Positions 7,946 to 17,962 of a DNA stretch of 64,000 bases are shown here, piece by piece. The stretch comes from Pseudomonadota bacterium. GTDB lineage: Bacteria > Pseudomonadota > Gammaproteobacteria > Xanthomonadales > Xanthomonadaceae. A program made the translations under genes and the position numbers. Below the pieces are notes generated by a model. It did no database searches. It saw nothing but the letters and a program-made list of their open reading frames with translations, and was not told the origin of the DNA. The number at the start of each line of letters is the position of its first letter. Position 1 is the stretch's first letter. The stretch is from the NCBI GenBank assembly GCA_018241125.1, contig JAFEEL010000003.1, positions 1-64,000 on the forward strand, written 5' to 3'.

Positions 7946-8671
7946 TCAGTAGCCGTAGAACTCCTCGCTGCGCACATCGTCCTCGTCGACGCCGGCAGCC
8001 GTGAGTACGCCGCGCATCGCCGCGACCATGCCCGGCGGCCCGGACAGGTAGCAGATCGGCTCGTTGAGCTCCGCGATGGCGGCGCGCACGAAGTTGGCAT
8101 CGATCATCTGCGTCGACCCGTCCCACGTCTGCGCCGACTTGCCCATGTCGGTCATCGTCGCCAGCAGGCGGAAGCGCGGATTGTCGCGCTGCAGTTGCTG
8201 CAACTCGGACAAGAACGCAGTGTCCTCCGGGCGGCGATTGGAATACAGCAGCAGCAAATCCTGCTGCAAATGATCGTACGCGGCTTGGCGCAAGATGCTC
8301 ATGAACGGGGTGATGCCGATGCCGCCGGCGATCAGCACCGCCGCGCGCGCGGCCTTCTTGTGCAAGGTCAAGGATCCGAACGGGCCATCCACCGCCACTT
8401 CGGTACCGATCGGCAGCTCGCGCAACACGCGCTTGTAGGCGCTGTCGCGCATGCGCGTGGCGGTGACCAGTTCACCCTCGAAGGGCGCGGCGACGATGGA
8501 AAACGCGTGTCGCGACTCGGGCGCATCGGGCGAGGCGGCCAGCCCAGGCAACACCAGGTCGATGGCCTGCCCTGCTTTGAATTCGAAACCGGCCGGCTTG
8601 TCGAAATGGAAAGCCATCGTGCCCTCGGCGACGGTCTGCCGGGATTTCAAGCGAACGCTTTGCAATGCCAT
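7946..8671 (-). CDS. Ferredoxin/flavodoxin-type FAD oxidoreductase
   Basis: A 241-aa FNR-fold reductase. The FAD-binding part contains RHAFSIVAAPFEGELV, a variant of the RxYS motif with F in place of Y. The NAD(P)-binding part begins VLIAGGIGITPFMSIL and continues LLLLYSNRRPEDTAFL. The C-terminus SEEFYGY is like that of bacterial one-domain ferredoxin reductases. No ferredoxin domain is fused. GAAGGAGA precedes the ATG at 8671. It sits between folE and an ECF sigma gene in one probable operon, so an electron partner is not evident from context. Confidence 0.8.
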   Translation of the reverse strand: MALQSVRLKSRQTVAEGTMAFHFDKPAGFEFKAGQAIDLVLPGLAASPDAPESRHAFSIVAAPFEGELVTATRMRDSAYKRVLRELPIGTEVAVDGPFGSLTLHKKAARAAVLIAGGIGITPFMSILRQAAYDHLQQDLLLLYSNRRPEDTAFLSELQQLQRDNPRFRLLATMTDMGKSAQTWDGSTQMIDANFVRAAIAELNEPICYLSGPPGMVAAMRGVLTAAGVDEDDVRSEEFYGY

Positions 8672-8697
8672 GGAAAGATCTCCTTCAACGAAAACGC

Positions 8698-9429
8698 TCA
8701 CGCGCCACGCTGGCCGATCAGGGCCATGAACTCCCGGCGCAGATCGACATTGTGCGCCAATGCGCCGCGCATGACGGTGTTGCGCATCAGCGCGCCATCG
8801 TCCTTGACCCCGCGCCAGTGCATGCAAAAATGGCTGGCTTCCATCACCACCGCCAAGCCGTCGGGCTTGACCCGGGATTCCAGTTCATCGGCCAGCATCA
8901 CCACCGCTTCTTCCTGGATCTGCGGGCGGCTCATGATCCAGTCGCAGATGCGCGCGTACTTCGACAAGCCGATCAACTCGGAATCGGCATTGGGCAGCAC
9001 GCCGATCCAAACGCTTCCCATGACCGGGCACAGGTGGTGCGAGCAGGCGCTGCGTACCGCGGTCGGGCCGACCACCATCAACTCGTCCAGCCGCGACACG
9101 TTCGGGAAGGCGGTCACCGCCGGCGCGCATTCATAGCGGCCGCGGAATACTTCTTCGACGAACAGCTTCGCCACCCGCCGCGCGGTGTCGGTGGTGTTGT
9201 GGTCGTTGGTCGTGTCGATCACCAGCGCCTGCAATACCTCCTGCATGCGCGCGGCAACTTCGTCGCGCAACTCGGCCAGCTCGCCCTCGCGTACGAACGC
9301 GGCGATGTTGTCGTTGGCGTGGTAGCGCTGCCCGGCTTCGATCAGACGGTAGCGGATGCGATCGGAAGCCGGTAGCCGCTCCAGCGCGGGCACTGGCTTG
9401 ACGGCAGCGAGCGGAGCATTGGCGAGCAT
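8698..9429 (-). CDS. folE: GTP cyclohydrolase I
   Basis: Cytosolic enzyme making 7,8-dihydroneopterin triphosphate from GTP, the first step of folate and pterin synthesis. It has 243 aa. The zinc and active-site segment SACSHHLCPVMGSVWIG is intact with its Cys and His ligands, as is FCMHWRGVKDDGALM near the C-terminus. The start at 9429 has AAGGAAT upstream. About 40 residues precede the part that normally begins the family, as in other proteobacterial FolE. It heads a run with a ferredoxin reductase and an ECF sigma factor rather than other folate genes. Confidence 0.92.
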   Translation of the reverse strand: MLANAPLAAVKPVPALERLPASDRIRYRLIEAGQRYHANDNIAAFVREGELAELRDEVAARMQEVLQALVIDTTNDHNTTDTARRVAKLFVEEVFRGRYECAPAVTAFPNVSRLDELMVVGPTAVRSACSHHLCPVMGSVWIGVLPNADSELIGLSKYARICDWIMSRPQIQEEAVVMLADELESRVKPDGLAVVMEASHFCMHWRGVKDDGALMRNTVMRGALAHNVDLRREFMALIGQRGA

Positions 9430-9614
9430 CGGTGGATTCCTTGTTGGGGCGTGGAGGAAGCGATGGGTGACATGCAAACCAAGCGAATAAACCTGCGGCG
9501 TTCGCTGCCATCCGCGCATTGGATGCGTCCAGCACCCGTTTCGTTCCTGCACCCGATCAACTGCGCTCCACGCCGTGCCCGTACACCAGCCGCCGGAGGC
9601 GAGCATCTGCAACC

Positions 9615-10310
9615 TCAGTGCGTGAACTTGTCCGGGAACTGCGCGATCAGACCCGAACTGAGAATGTCGGCCAGCATCAGCATGTGCGCCTCGGCCTTGC
9701 CGTAGGCGGCGATGCCGTCGGCGTACTTGCCTTGCAGGACGTCGGTCGCATACACCAGCGTGGTGTCGATGTGGCCCTTGAGCATGTCGCGCACCGCCGC
9801 CTGCGGCCAATGCGGGTTGGCTTTGGCGAGGAAATCAGCGATCTGTTGGGCGTTGGCGTAGGCCGCCGCCACCGCTTTGTCGAGGGCGGGCTTGTCGCCG
9901 GCTTTGGCGGCCTTCACGACCGCCACCGCACCGGCGATGTGTTCCTGCAACAGTTTGGTCAGCGCGTCGCCAGCGGCGTCGCCGTAGAACGGCTTGATGG
10001 CGTTGCCGATGTCTGCCTGATTCTGCATCAGGCGCGCGGTGGTGGCCTCGGTGGCGGGCGAATCGGATGCCAGCGCAGTCACCGCGGCGTAGGTCCACTC
10101 CATGTGCTGCGCCCACAGCGACTGCATCGCGGCGTACAACGCGCTCATGCTCGGCGTGCGGCAATCGGCCTGCACCATCGTGTCGTGATGGCCGGGGTGC
10201 GCAAGGGCGGGCATCGGCGCCAGAATTGGCAAACTCAGCAAGCCCGCGATGGCGGCGCCGAGGATGACGTGGCGACGACCGGCAGGGCGGGTTGGGGCTG
10301 TGAATATCAT
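9615..10310 (-). CDS. Exported protein of unknown function
   Basis: I do not recognise the family. The protein has 231 aa. The N-terminus has Arg-Arg followed by a hydrophobic stretch ([20 protein letters not shown]) ending in PALA, which may be a Sec or Tat signal. The mature protein starts HPGHHD and is otherwise helical and Ala-rich, with a [20 protein letters not shown] segment. GGAGAG precedes the ATG. It is divergent from the porin gene at 10653. A short His-rich start might bind metal, but this is speculation. Confidence 0.65.
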   Translation of the reverse strand: MIFTAPTRPAGRRHVILGAAIAGLLSLPILAPMPALAHPGHHDTMVQADCRTPSMSALYAAMQSLWAQHMEWTYAAVTALASDSPATEATTARLMQNQADIGNAIKPFYGDAAGDALTKLLQEHIAGAVAVVKAAKAGDKPALDKAVAAAYANAQQIADFLAKANPHWPQAAVRDMLKGHIDTTLVYATDVLQGKYADGIAAYGKAEAHMLMLADILSSGLIAQFPDKFTH

Positions 10311-10652
10311 GGGACTCTCCGTTTGAGGTGGGTTGCGCTGGTGCGGCTTCGGGACGCCAGCCGGCGGTGGCCGCGTCGGCGTCTGCCCAATGGATGCCGG
10401 CAGCGGCAAATTCGTTCCCCGAGAACTGGCGTTCGCGCAAAACTCCGGAACATCAGGCATCCGCCCCACACTCATGACCCAGATCAAGATTGCGCAATCG
10501 CGGCGATCGCAACATGGCTCGGTGACCGCGCGCGTCATTCGTGCCGGCGACGCGGCTTCAGCCTTGGGCGTCCATGCGGCATCCACTACACTGCGCGCAT
10601 GGGGATCGGGCGCAACGCGCCTGCCGTTTTTCATCCGAAGGGGGAGTACCAC
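10311..10652. other. Non-coding gap of 342 bases between divergent genes
   Basis: Must contain the promoters for the exported protein at 9615-10310 and for the porin. I see no clear operator or repeat in it. Confidence 0.5.
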
Positions 10653-11924
10653 ATGCAATCCCGTGCCATTGCCACGGCGGTCGCGCTCGCGCTCGGCCTG
10701 ATCCAGATCAGCGCCGCTGCCGCGGCGCCCGCCAAACACCACCACGCGACTGGAAAGACTGCTGCGCAAGTTGCGGGCAGCCCTTCCGTGCAAGAACAAT
10801 TGGCGGCGCGCGACCGCCAGATCGCGGCGCTGCAATCGGCAGTGGCCACCTTGCAGGCGCAAGTGGCTAGCCTGCAACAGACCAGCCAGGCGCAGGCCGA
10901 CATCAACACCTCCACGCAGCAAAGCGTCACGCAACTGCAGACCAGCGCCAAGAAAGCCGACGCGCTGGAAGCGATCGTGGACAACACCAGCGTGTCCGGC
11001 CGCGTGTTCATGGACATCAGCGACATCTCGCAGCGCAAGAACGGCGTGCGCACCGCCGCCAGCGGCGACGGGCTGGACATCAAGCGCGGCTACCTCACCG
11101 TCAGCCACCGCTTCGACGACATTTGGTCGGCCACGCTGACCACCGACTTCAACTACGTCGCTGCCGACGGCGAAACGCAGCTGTTCATGAAAAACCTGTA
11201 CCTGCAGGGCAAGTTCAGCAATGCCTTCGTGTTCCGCGCCGGCGAAATCCCGATGGCGTGGACGCCCTATGTGGAAAGTTTCTACGGCTATCGCTACGTC
11301 GAGAACACGCTCGCCGATCGCGCGAAAGTCGCCAACACCGCCGACTGGGGCCTGAGCGCCAACGGCAAGATCGCCGCCGGCATGTTCGATTACGCGGCTG
11401 CGGTGGTGAATGGCGCCAGTTTCAAGAACCCTACCCGCAGCAAGGGCATGGATTTCGAAGGCCGCATCGGCTTCTCGCCGGTCGAGGGCCTTGCCATCGC
11501 CGTGGGCGGCTATTCGGGCACGCTCGGCAAGCAGACGGCGACCACCAACGCCATCCATACCGCCACTCGTGGCGACGCGATGATCGCGTGGGCCAAAGGC
11601 GACAACAGAGTCGGCATCGAGTACTTCACCGCCAGCAACTGGAATACCGTACTGAGCCCGTTGCATGATCGCGCCACCGGCTGGTCGACGTGGGGCAGTT
11701 GGGGATTTGCCGACAAGTTCGCGGTATTCGGTCGCTACGACCGCGTGAAACCGAGCAAGGACCTCGACCCAACCTTGCGTGATCGCTATTTCAACTTCGG
11801 CCTGCAGTGGGCGCTGCGCAAGGACATCAAGCTGGCACTGGTGTACAAGAATGACGACTTGCGCAGTGCGACGAACGATGTGAAGACGCAGGAGTTCGGC
11901 ATCTTCGGCGACATCACGTTCTGA
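10653..11924 (+). CDS. Outer-membrane porin (OprP/O-like)
   Basis: A 423-aa outer-membrane channel. The signal peptide [20 protein letters not shown] is followed by a His-rich stretch. Next comes a short coiled coil ([20 protein letters not shown], about residues 50-80), as in trimeric porins of the phosphate-selective O/P family. The barrel begins [12 protein letters not shown], includes [20 protein letters not shown] and ends FGIFGDITF with the terminal Phe needed for barrel assembly. AAGGGGGAG precedes the ATG. The substrate is not decidable. It stands alone and converges on galU. Confidence 0.82.
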   Translation: MQSRAIATAVALALGLIQISAAAAAPAKHHHATGKTAAQVAGSPSVQEQLAARDRQIAALQSAVATLQAQVASLQQTSQAQADINTSTQQSVTQLQTSAKKADALEAIVDNTSVSGRVFMDISDISQRKNGVRTAASGDGLDIKRGYLTVSHRFDDIWSATLTTDFNYVAADGETQLFMKNLYLQGKFSNAFVFRAGEIPMAWTPYVESFYGYRYVENTLADRAKVANTADWGLSANGKIAAGMFDYAAAVVNGASFKNPTRSKGMDFEGRIGFSPVEGLAIAVGGYSGTLGKQTATTNAIHTATRGDAMIAWAKGDNRVGIEYFTASNWNTVLSPLHDRATGWSTWGSWGFADKFAVFGRYDRVKPSKDLDPTLRDRYFNFGLQWALRKDIKLALVYKNDDLRSATNDVKTQEFGIFGDITF

Positions 11925-11947
11925 CCTCCGCCACGATGCGCCACACG

Positions 11948-11977
11948 GAAAACGACGGATCGAGACCCGCCGTTTTC
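11948..11977. terminator. Possible bidirectional terminator between porin and galU
   Basis: GAAAACG and CGTTTTC flank paired CGG/CCG around a 7-base loop. The T-run lies inside the stem, so strength is uncertain. It sits in the 79-base convergent gap. Confidence 0.4.
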
Positions 11978-12003
11978 GGCGCCGCACGAAGCCGGCACGG
12001 GCG

Positions 12004-12918
12004 TCAGACCGGGTCTTGCACGCCCAGTTCGGCCAGTGCCTTGAGCATCGCCTGCCGTGCCGGCTCGCTGAGCGCTTCGTGGTCGAGCGCGAAGCGGATC
12101 GTCGCCTCGACCAAACCGATGTGGGTGCCGCAGTCGAAACGCGTGCCGGCGAACCGATAGGCGTTCACCGTGCGCTCGGGCAGCAACGCGGCGATGGCGT
12201 CGGTGAGCTGGATCTCGCCGCCTTTGCCCGGCTGGGTGTGCTCAAGCAACTCGAAGATTCGCGGTTCGAGCACATAACGACCGACCACCGCCAGATTGCT
12301 CGGCGCGACCGACGGGTCGGGCTTCTCGACGATCGCACCGATGAGCCCGTGGCGACCATCGAAAGGCGCGGTGGCCACGATGCCGTAGCGGTGGGTGTGT
12401 TCGTGCGGCACCGGCTCGACCGCGATCACGCTGCTGCCCTGGTGCTGCGCCAGATCGGCCATCTGCGCCAATGCACCAGGCCCGTTGCGATTCCAGATCA
12501 GATCGTCCGGTAGCAAAACCGCAAAGGGCTCGTCGCCGATCACCGGTTTGGCGCACAGCACCGCATGGCCGAGACCGCGCGCCTCTGGTTGGGTGACGAA
12601 CACCGCACGCACGTGCTCCGGCAACACATCGCGCACCCGCTGCAACAACTCGTGCTTGCCGTCATTCTCCAGCCGGTGTTCGAGTTCGTAGGCCTTGTCG
12701 AAATAATCCGCCACCGCGTGCTTGTAGCGGTTGGTGACGAACACCAGGGTGTCGCAGCCAGCGGCGATCGCCTCGTCCACCGCGTACTGGATCAACGGCC
12801 GGTCGACGATCGGCAGCATTTCCTTGGGCACGGTCTTGGTTGCCGGCAAGAAACGCGTACCCAAGCCGGCCACCGGGAAGACCGCCTTGCGAATACGGGG
12901 CGCGTTGCCTGATCTCAT
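12004..12918 (-). CDS. galU: UTP--glucose-1-phosphate uridylyltransferase
   Basis: Makes UDP-glucose for envelope polysaccharides. It is 304 aa, the normal family length. The nucleotide-binding loop [11 protein letters not shown] is at residues 18-28, the catalytic Lys is in VPKEML, and later motifs ([21 protein letters not shown]) are all present. Its start overlaps the stop of the dehydratase gene upstream by 4 bases (ATGA), so it is translationally coupled and probably the last gene of the long minus-strand run. Confidence 0.95.
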   Translation of the reverse strand: MRSGNAPRIRKAVFPVAGLGTRFLPATKTVPKEMLPIVDRPLIQYAVDEAIAAGCDTLVFVTNRYKHAVADYFDKAYELEHRLENDGKHELLQRVRDVLPEHVRAVFVTQPEARGLGHAVLCAKPVIGDEPFAVLLPDDLIWNRNGPGALAQMADLAQHQGSSVIAVEPVPHEHTHRYGIVATAPFDGRHGLIGAIVEKPDPSVAPSNLAVVGRYVLEPRIFELLEHTQPGKGGEIQLTDAIAALLPERTVNAYRFAGTRFDCGTHIGLVEATIRFALDHEALSEPARQAMLKALAELGVQDPV

Positions 12919-14132
12919 GATGCGCGGTTCCTTCGACCCACGGGCAGCGGCAGAATCACCGCGTTGCGGGCCGGTTGGTATTCCGGAATGGCCTCGTGCA
13001 GCAGGCGATGCAAACGCTGCTCATCGTAGCGTTCGAGCGCATCGCGCAGCGCCGCAAGGGTCAACGCCAACGCGCCCGCATCGACGCGCCGCGGGCACGC
13101 CTTGAAAATTTTCGGATGTACGCACATCCGGTTTTCTTCCTCCGCATGATAAAGCCTCTCGTGCAGCTTTTCGCCGGGCCGCAGGCCGGTGTAGACGATC
13201 TGCACGTCCCGTCCCGGGACCTTTCCAGCCAAGCGGATCATCTGCTCGGCCAGCAGTTTGATCGGTACTGGCTCGCCCATGTCGAGCGTGAAGACACCCT
13301 GCTCGCCCGCGATCGCAGCCGCCTGCAAGATCAGCTGGCAGGCTTCGGGGATGGTCATGAAATAACGGGTGACCTGCGGATGGGTCACCGTCACCGGCCC
13401 GCCGTGGCGAATCTGCTCGCGGAAGATCGGCACGACGCTGCCGGCCGAGTCGAGCACATTGCCAAAGCGCACCACGATCAGGCGCATGGCGGGGGTCGCG
13501 CAGGCCTGGCAGGCCATCTCCGCCAGTCGCTTGCTGGCACCCAAAACGTTGGCCGGGTCGACCGCCTTGTCGGTGGAGATCAGCACGAAGTCCTCCACCC
13601 CGGCCGCTGCGCTGGCTTGGGCAACCGTGTGCGTCGCCAGCACGTTGTTGCGTACCGCCGCGTGGGCTTGCCCTTCGAGCACCGGCACATGCTTGTAGGC
13701 GGCGGCATGCAGCACCGCACGCGCACGCCCACGGCGCAGTGCATGGGCGATGGTCGGCGCATCGCCGCAGTCGCCAAGTACGCAATGCAACGTCAGTTCC
13801 GGCGCATGCTTGCGCAGGTCTTCAGCGATCTTCAGCAGCGACAGCTCGCACTGTTCGACCAGCGTCAGCGCGCCGACCCCGAACTCTGCCAACTGTCGAC
13901 ACAACTCCGCGCCGATGGATCCGCCGGCGCCCGTCACCAGCACGGCCCGGCCCGCGATCCACGCGCGAATCGCCGTCGAATCGCAGGCCACCGGCTCGCG
14001 CCCGAGCAGATCTTCGATGGCGACGGCTTGCAACCGCGCCGACGTCGTGCGGCCAGCCGGATGGGCCATTTGCGGCGCCTTGCGAAATACCACGCTCCGG
14101 TCGTCGCGTAACGCGGAAGGTTCATGCTCCAC
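12915..14132 (-). CDS. CapD/FlaA1-type nucleotide-sugar 4,6-dehydratase, soluble form
   Basis: A short-chain dehydrogenase-fold enzyme of the polysaccharide biosynthesis CapD family, 405 aa. NAD is bound by TGAGGSIG at residues 67-74. The active-site segment STDK is at 186-189 and the catalytic Lys at 201. It lacks the four N-terminal membrane helices of WbpM-like proteins and has only about 60 extra residues before the Rossmann domain. At the position four residues before the Lys, where the family has Tyr or Met, this protein has Leu197. The usual product is a UDP-4-keto-6-deoxy-HexNAc. It is coupled to galU and lies 8 bases after lapB. Confidence 0.82.
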   Translation of the reverse strand: MEHEPSALRDDRSVVFRKAPQMAHPAGRTTSARLQAVAIEDLLGREPVACDSTAIRAWIAGRAVLVTGAGGSIGAELCRQLAEFGVGALTLVEQCELSLLKIAEDLRKHAPELTLHCVLGDCGDAPTIAHALRRGRARAVLHAAAYKHVPVLEGQAHAAVRNNVLATHTVAQASAAAGVEDFVLISTDKAVDPANVLGASKRLAEMACQACATPAMRLIVVRFGNVLDSAGSVVPIFREQIRHGGPVTVTHPQVTRYFMTIPEACQLILQAAAIAGEQGVFTLDMGEPVPIKLLAEQMIRLAGKVPGRDVQIVYTGLRPGEKLHERLYHAEEENRMCVHPKIFKACPRRVDAGALALTLAALRDALERYDEQRLHRLLHEAIPEYQPARNAVILPLPVGRRNRAS

Positions 14133-14139
14133 GGTGCAC

Positions 14140-15318
14140 TCATGCGTCCAGCAGATTGTATTGCGGCTTGACCGTGCCCCAGTTCTTGCAACTCGGGCAC
14201 TGCCAATGGTGGGCGCGGGCGCCGAAGCCGCAATGGTTGCAGCGATACGCCGGTGCGCGTGCCAGCAACTGGTCGCTGATCTGCTTCAGGTTCGCCAGCG
14301 TCGCCGGGGCATCGGCGGGCAACTCCAGGCTCAGGTCGATCAACGCCGCCTGCCCGCGTACCGATGGGCGCTGGCGCACTTGCAAGGACACCAGCCGGCG
14401 CGCCGCGTCCACGCCCTCTTCGGCGCGCACGATGCGGCTGAGCGCGAGTACCGGCGCGAAACCCGGATAGCGCTCGATCATCTCGGCCAGAAACGCGCGC
14501 GCGCGCGCGGTGTCGTGGCCGCGCTGGTACGCGTCGAGCAACGGCTTGAGCACTTCGGGCAGATAGTCGATGTCCTGTCGCGGGACACGTTCGAGCGCAC
14601 GGATGGCTGCGGTATCGTTGCCGGCGGCCAGTTCGATCTGACCTTCGAGAATGCCGGCACGGGTGCTGTGCGGATCGGCTGCATAGGCGTCGGCAATGCG
14701 CGCGCGCGCCGTTGGCGGGTCGCCCTGCAACCGCGCCTGCTCGGCCAGCTCGCACTGGAACTGGGCGATCAACACGCCCATCGGCTCACCGGTGGCGTCC
14801 TCAAAACTGCGCGCGTGGGAAATCGCTTTTTCCCAATCGCGTTCGGCCTGATAGATCGAGATCAGGTGGCGCAACGCCTGCGGCACCGACACGTCGGCCT
14901 GCACCAGATCGGTGAACAGCGTCTCGGCGCGATCGAGCAGGCCGGCGCGCATGTAGTCCTCGCCCAGTTCGAGCATGGCGTACTTGCGCTGCTCCTCGCT
15001 CAAGCCACCGCGCGCGATCAGGCCTTGATGCAGGCGGATCGCGCGATCGACCTCGCCGCGGCGGCGGAACAGGTGGCCGAGCGAGAACTGCGTCTCCACC
15101 GTGTCCTTGTCGGCCTCGGCCAGCTGCATGAACAGTTCGATCGCCTTGTCGGGCTGCTCGTTGAGCAGGTAGTTCAGGCCACGGAAATAGGTGTTGGTCA
15201 GCCGCCGCACGCGGTGGCCGGTTTGCAGCGCGCCGCCGCGCCGCCCGGCATACCAGCCGCTGGCCGCCGCGACCGGCAGCAGGGCGATCAGCAGGTAGTG
15301 GAGGACGCCGGGATTCAT
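14140..15318 (-). CDS. lapB: Lipopolysaccharide assembly protein B
   Basis: A 392-aa inner-membrane-anchored TPR protein that couples LPS synthesis to transport and controls LpxC turnover in relatives. One N-terminal helix (about residues 5-22) is followed by TPR repeats over most of the length. A C-terminal rubredoxin-like zinc site has two CxxC pairs, in CNHCGFGARAHHWQCPSCKN. All parts of the family are present. It lies next to lapA, with stop and start separated by 7 bases. Confidence 0.92.
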   Translation of the reverse strand: MNPGVLHYLLIALLPVAAASGWYAGRRGGALQTGHRVRRLTNTYFRGLNYLLNEQPDKAIELFMQLAEADKDTVETQFSLGHLFRRRGEVDRAIRLHQGLIARGGLSEEQRKYAMLELGEDYMRAGLLDRAETLFTDLVQADVSVPQALRHLISIYQAERDWEKAISHARSFEDATGEPMGVLIAQFQCELAEQARLQGDPPTARARIADAYAADPHSTRAGILEGQIELAAGNDTAAIRALERVPRQDIDYLPEVLKPLLDAYQRGHDTARARAFLAEMIERYPGFAPVLALSRIVRAEEGVDAARRLVSLQVRQRPSVRGQAALIDLSLELPADAPATLANLKQISDQLLARAPAYRCNHCGFGARAHHWQCPSCKNWGTVKPQYNLLDA

Positions 15319-15325
15319 GCGCCGA

Positions 15326-15565
15326 TCACCTCGCCGGCGCCGGTGCGCGCAGACGTCTGCGCAGCGGCCGGACGACGCTCACAGTGACCGCCAGACCACC
15401 GGGCAACACGGCGACCAAGGCCGCGCACAACGCCGTCACGCCAAGGGCAGCCGGCATCGGGAACAGTTGGCAGTCCACCGACACCGCGCGCGCGTTCGAC
15501 GCGCCGAAACCCACCCCGGCCCCCACGAACAGAACCGCCAACAAGGCTTGCAGGACGGAGCGCAT
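15326..15565 (-). CDS. lapA: LapA-like small membrane protein
   Basis: A 79-aa protein with two hydrophobic helices (about residues 3-22 and 34-56) and a basic C-terminal tail (RPLRRRLRAPAPAR). This is the architecture of LapA, the partner of LapB in LPS assembly. A GTG at 15577 in frame could extend it by four residues. Identity rests on topology plus its place directly before lapB; the sequence itself is divergent. Confidence 0.7.
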   Translation of the reverse strand: MRSVLQALLAVLFVGAGVGFGASNARAVSVDCQLFPMPAALGVTALCAALVAVLPGGLAVTVSVVRPLRRRLRAPAPAR

Positions 15566-15622
15566 GGATCGAAGCACCGATTGGCGGCGACTGCCAAGCT
15601 TGGCCGAGCCGCAAGGGCAGCG

Positions 15623-15922
<300 letters not shown>

Positions 15923-15961
15923 GCGCGGGGCCATCGGTGTGCCGGGTCATTCCGGCGATTT

Positions 15962-15987
15962 CCCTGCCCGGGCGTGCCCGGGCAGGG
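15962..15987. other. Strong hairpin between rpsA and ihfB
   Basis: CCCTGCCCGGGC pairs perfectly with GCCCGGGCAGGG across a 2-base spacer. The following TTTT is on the plus strand, opposite to the direction of transcription here. On the minus strand the stem precedes ihfB by about 40 bases and may be a 5' leader structure or mRNA processing block. Confidence 0.55.
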
Positions 15988-16065
15988 TTTTGCTTGCGTT
16001 GCGGCTTGCGGGGGCGCAGTGATGGATACCCGTACGAGCCAGAAGTTGCGGGTTTGCGCTTCGCT

Positions 16066-16107
16066 GTTCCCCGCTCCCTGCTCCCTGTTCCCTGCTCACT
16101 GTTCCCT
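16066..16107. repeat. Heptamer tandem array, 6 units
   Basis: Six consecutive 7-base units of the form G(C/T)TCCCT, reading AGGGA(A/G)C on the minus strand, directly downstream of the rpsA stop. It belongs to the same family as the arrays at 19622, 19790, 20152, 20215 and 30315. Confidence 0.85.
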
Positions 16108-16116
16108 GCGGCTCAC

Positions 16117-17796
16117 TCAGCCCTCGGACTTGTTCATCTTCTCGCGCAGCAGAGCGCCCAGGGTCGTGGTGCCGGTATGCGCCGAGGCCGAATACTCCTC
16201 GATCGCCGCTTGCTGCTCGGCTTCGTCCTTGGCGCGGATCGACAACTGCAGGACGCGGCCCTTGCGATCCATGCCGATGAACTTGGCCTCGATCGCATCG
16301 CCCACCTTCAGGTGCTGCGTCGCGTCGTCGATGCGCTCCTTGGCGATGTCCGAAGCGCGGATGTAGCCTTCCATACTTTGCCCGAGGTCGATGCCGGCGC
16401 CGCGGGCGTCGACTTCCTTCACGGTGCCCTTGAGCACGCTGCCCTTGGGATGGGCGGCCATGAACTGCGCGAACGGATCTTGTTCGAGCTGCTTGACGCC
16501 CAGCGAGATGCGCTCGCGCTCCGGGTCGACCGCCAGCACCACCGCTTCCATGGTGTCGCCCTTCTTGTAGTTGCGTGCCAGATCCTCGCCGGTGGAGTTC
16601 CAGGAGATGTCCGACAGGTGCACGAGGCCGTCGATGCCGCCATCCAGACCGATGAAGATGCCGAAGTCGGTGATCGACTTGATCTGCCCGGACACCTTGT
16701 CGCCCTTGTTGTGCATGGCGGCGAAGGCTTCCCACGGGTTGGGCTGGCACTGCTTCATGCCCAGCGAGATGCGGCGGCGCTCCTCGTCCACGTCCAGCAC
16801 CATCACCTGCACCTCGTCGCCGACTTGCGCCATCTTCGAGGGATTGACGTTCTTGTTGGTCCAGTCCATCTCCGACACGTGCACCAGGCCTTCCACGCCC
16901 GGCTCGATTTCCACGAACGCGCCGTAATCGGTGACGTTGGAGATCTTGCCGAACAGGCGGGCGCCGTTGGGATAGCGGCGCGAGATGTTGTCCCACGGAT
17001 CCTCGCCGAGCTGCTTGAGGCCGAGGCTGACGCGGTTGCGCTCGCGGTCGTACTTGAGCACGCGCACGTCGAGCTCATCGCCGACGTTGACCACTTCGGA
17101 CGGATGGCGCACGCGCTTCCACGCCATGTCGGTGATGTGCAGCAGGCCGTCGATGCCGCCCAGATCCACGAACGCGCCGTAGTCGGTGAGGTTCTTGACC
17201 ACGCCCTTGAGCACCACGCCTTCTTGCAGCTTGTCCATCAACTGCTCGCGCTCCTCGGAGTGCTCGGACTCGACGACGGCGCGGCGGGAGACGACCACGT
17301 TGTTGCGCTTGCGGTCGAGCTTGATGAGCTTGAACTCGAGTTCCTTGCCTTCCAGATAAGCCGGGTCGCGCACCGGGCGCACATCGACCAGCGAACCGGG
17401 CAGGAACGCGCGCACGTCCTTGATGTCCACGGTAAAGCCACCCTTGACCTTGCCGCTGATGCGGCCGGTAATGGTGGCGTTGGATTGCAGCGCTTCCTCC
17501 AGCTCGTCCCACACCATCGAGCGCTTGGCCTTCTCGCGCGACAGCACGGTTTCGCCGAAGCCGTTTTCCAGGTATTCGAGGGCGACCTTGACCTGCTCGC
17601 CCACCTTCACGTCGAGCTCGCCGGCCTCGGTACGGAACTGTTCGATCGGCACGATGCCTTCGGACTTCAGGCCGGCGTTGATGACGACCACATCGGGGCG
17701 CACCTCGACGATGGTGCCCATCACGATGCTGCCGGGCTTGAGCTTGGCGATGGTCTGCTGACTCTGTTCGAACAGTTCTGCGAATGATTCGGTCAT
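16117..17796 (-). CDS. rpsA: 30S ribosomal protein S1
   Basis: A 559-aa protein built of six S1 (OB-fold) RNA-binding repeats, e.g. [14 protein letters not shown] near the N-terminus and [20 protein letters not shown] in repeat 3. It binds mRNA leaders and delivers them to the 30S subunit, which matters here because several neighbours lack strong Shine-Dalgarno sequences. The start at 17796 gives the canonical [10 protein letters not shown]. It lies between cmk and ihfB as in most gammaproteobacteria. S1 usually represses its own translation; no such site can be confirmed by eye. Confidence 0.97.
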   Translation of the reverse strand: MTESFAELFEQSQQTIAKLKPGSIVMGTIVEVRPDVVVINAGLKSEGIVPIEQFRTEAGELDVKVGEQVKVALEYLENGFGETVLSREKAKRSMVWDELEEALQSNATITGRISGKVKGGFTVDIKDVRAFLPGSLVDVRPVRDPAYLEGKELEFKLIKLDRKRNNVVVSRRAVVESEHSEEREQLMDKLQEGVVLKGVVKNLTDYGAFVDLGGIDGLLHITDMAWKRVRHPSEVVNVGDELDVRVLKYDRERNRVSLGLKQLGEDPWDNISRRYPNGARLFGKISNVTDYGAFVEIEPGVEGLVHVSEMDWTNKNVNPSKMAQVGDEVQVMVLDVDEERRRISLGMKQCQPNPWEAFAAMHNKGDKVSGQIKSITDFGIFIGLDGGIDGLVHLSDISWNSTGEDLARNYKKGDTMEAVVLAVDPERERISLGVKQLEQDPFAQFMAAHPKGSVLKGTVKEVDARGAGIDLGQSMEGYIRASDIAKERIDDATQHLKVGDAIEAKFIGMDRKGRVLQLSIRAKDEAEQQAAIEEYSASAHTGTTTLGALLREKMNKSEG

Positions 17797-17895
17797 TGGT
17801 TGGATTTCCAGTTGGACACTCGGGCCGCAGGCGCGATGCCTGTGGTTCGGCCCACCCTTGTGCGGCGCACACGCGCCTGTTGGTTGAAGGAAAAT

Positions 17896-17917
17896 CCGCG
17901 ACGAAAGCCCGTCGCGG
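17896..17917 (-). terminator. Hairpin between cmk and rpsA, possible attenuator or terminator
   Basis: CCGCGACG pairs with CGTCGCGG around a 6-base loop. On the minus strand it is followed by ATTTTCCTT, a weak U-rich tract. It lies in the 166-base gap between cmk and rpsA and could reduce read-through or shape the rpsA leader. Confidence 0.45.
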
Positions 17918-17962
17918 TGCGGATCTGCTGCGATGAAACACCACGCCGGCAACGCGTGCGGC

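Noticed and set aside
9519..10652. Extended N-terminus of the porin through the divergent gap
   Set aside because: The frame is open by chance; the signal peptide and a good ribosome-binding site place the start at 10653.
15937..17787. A 616-codon open frame opposite rpsA
   Set aside because: Low-complexity His/Val/Leu-rich antisense frame; rpsA with its six S1 repeats explains the region.
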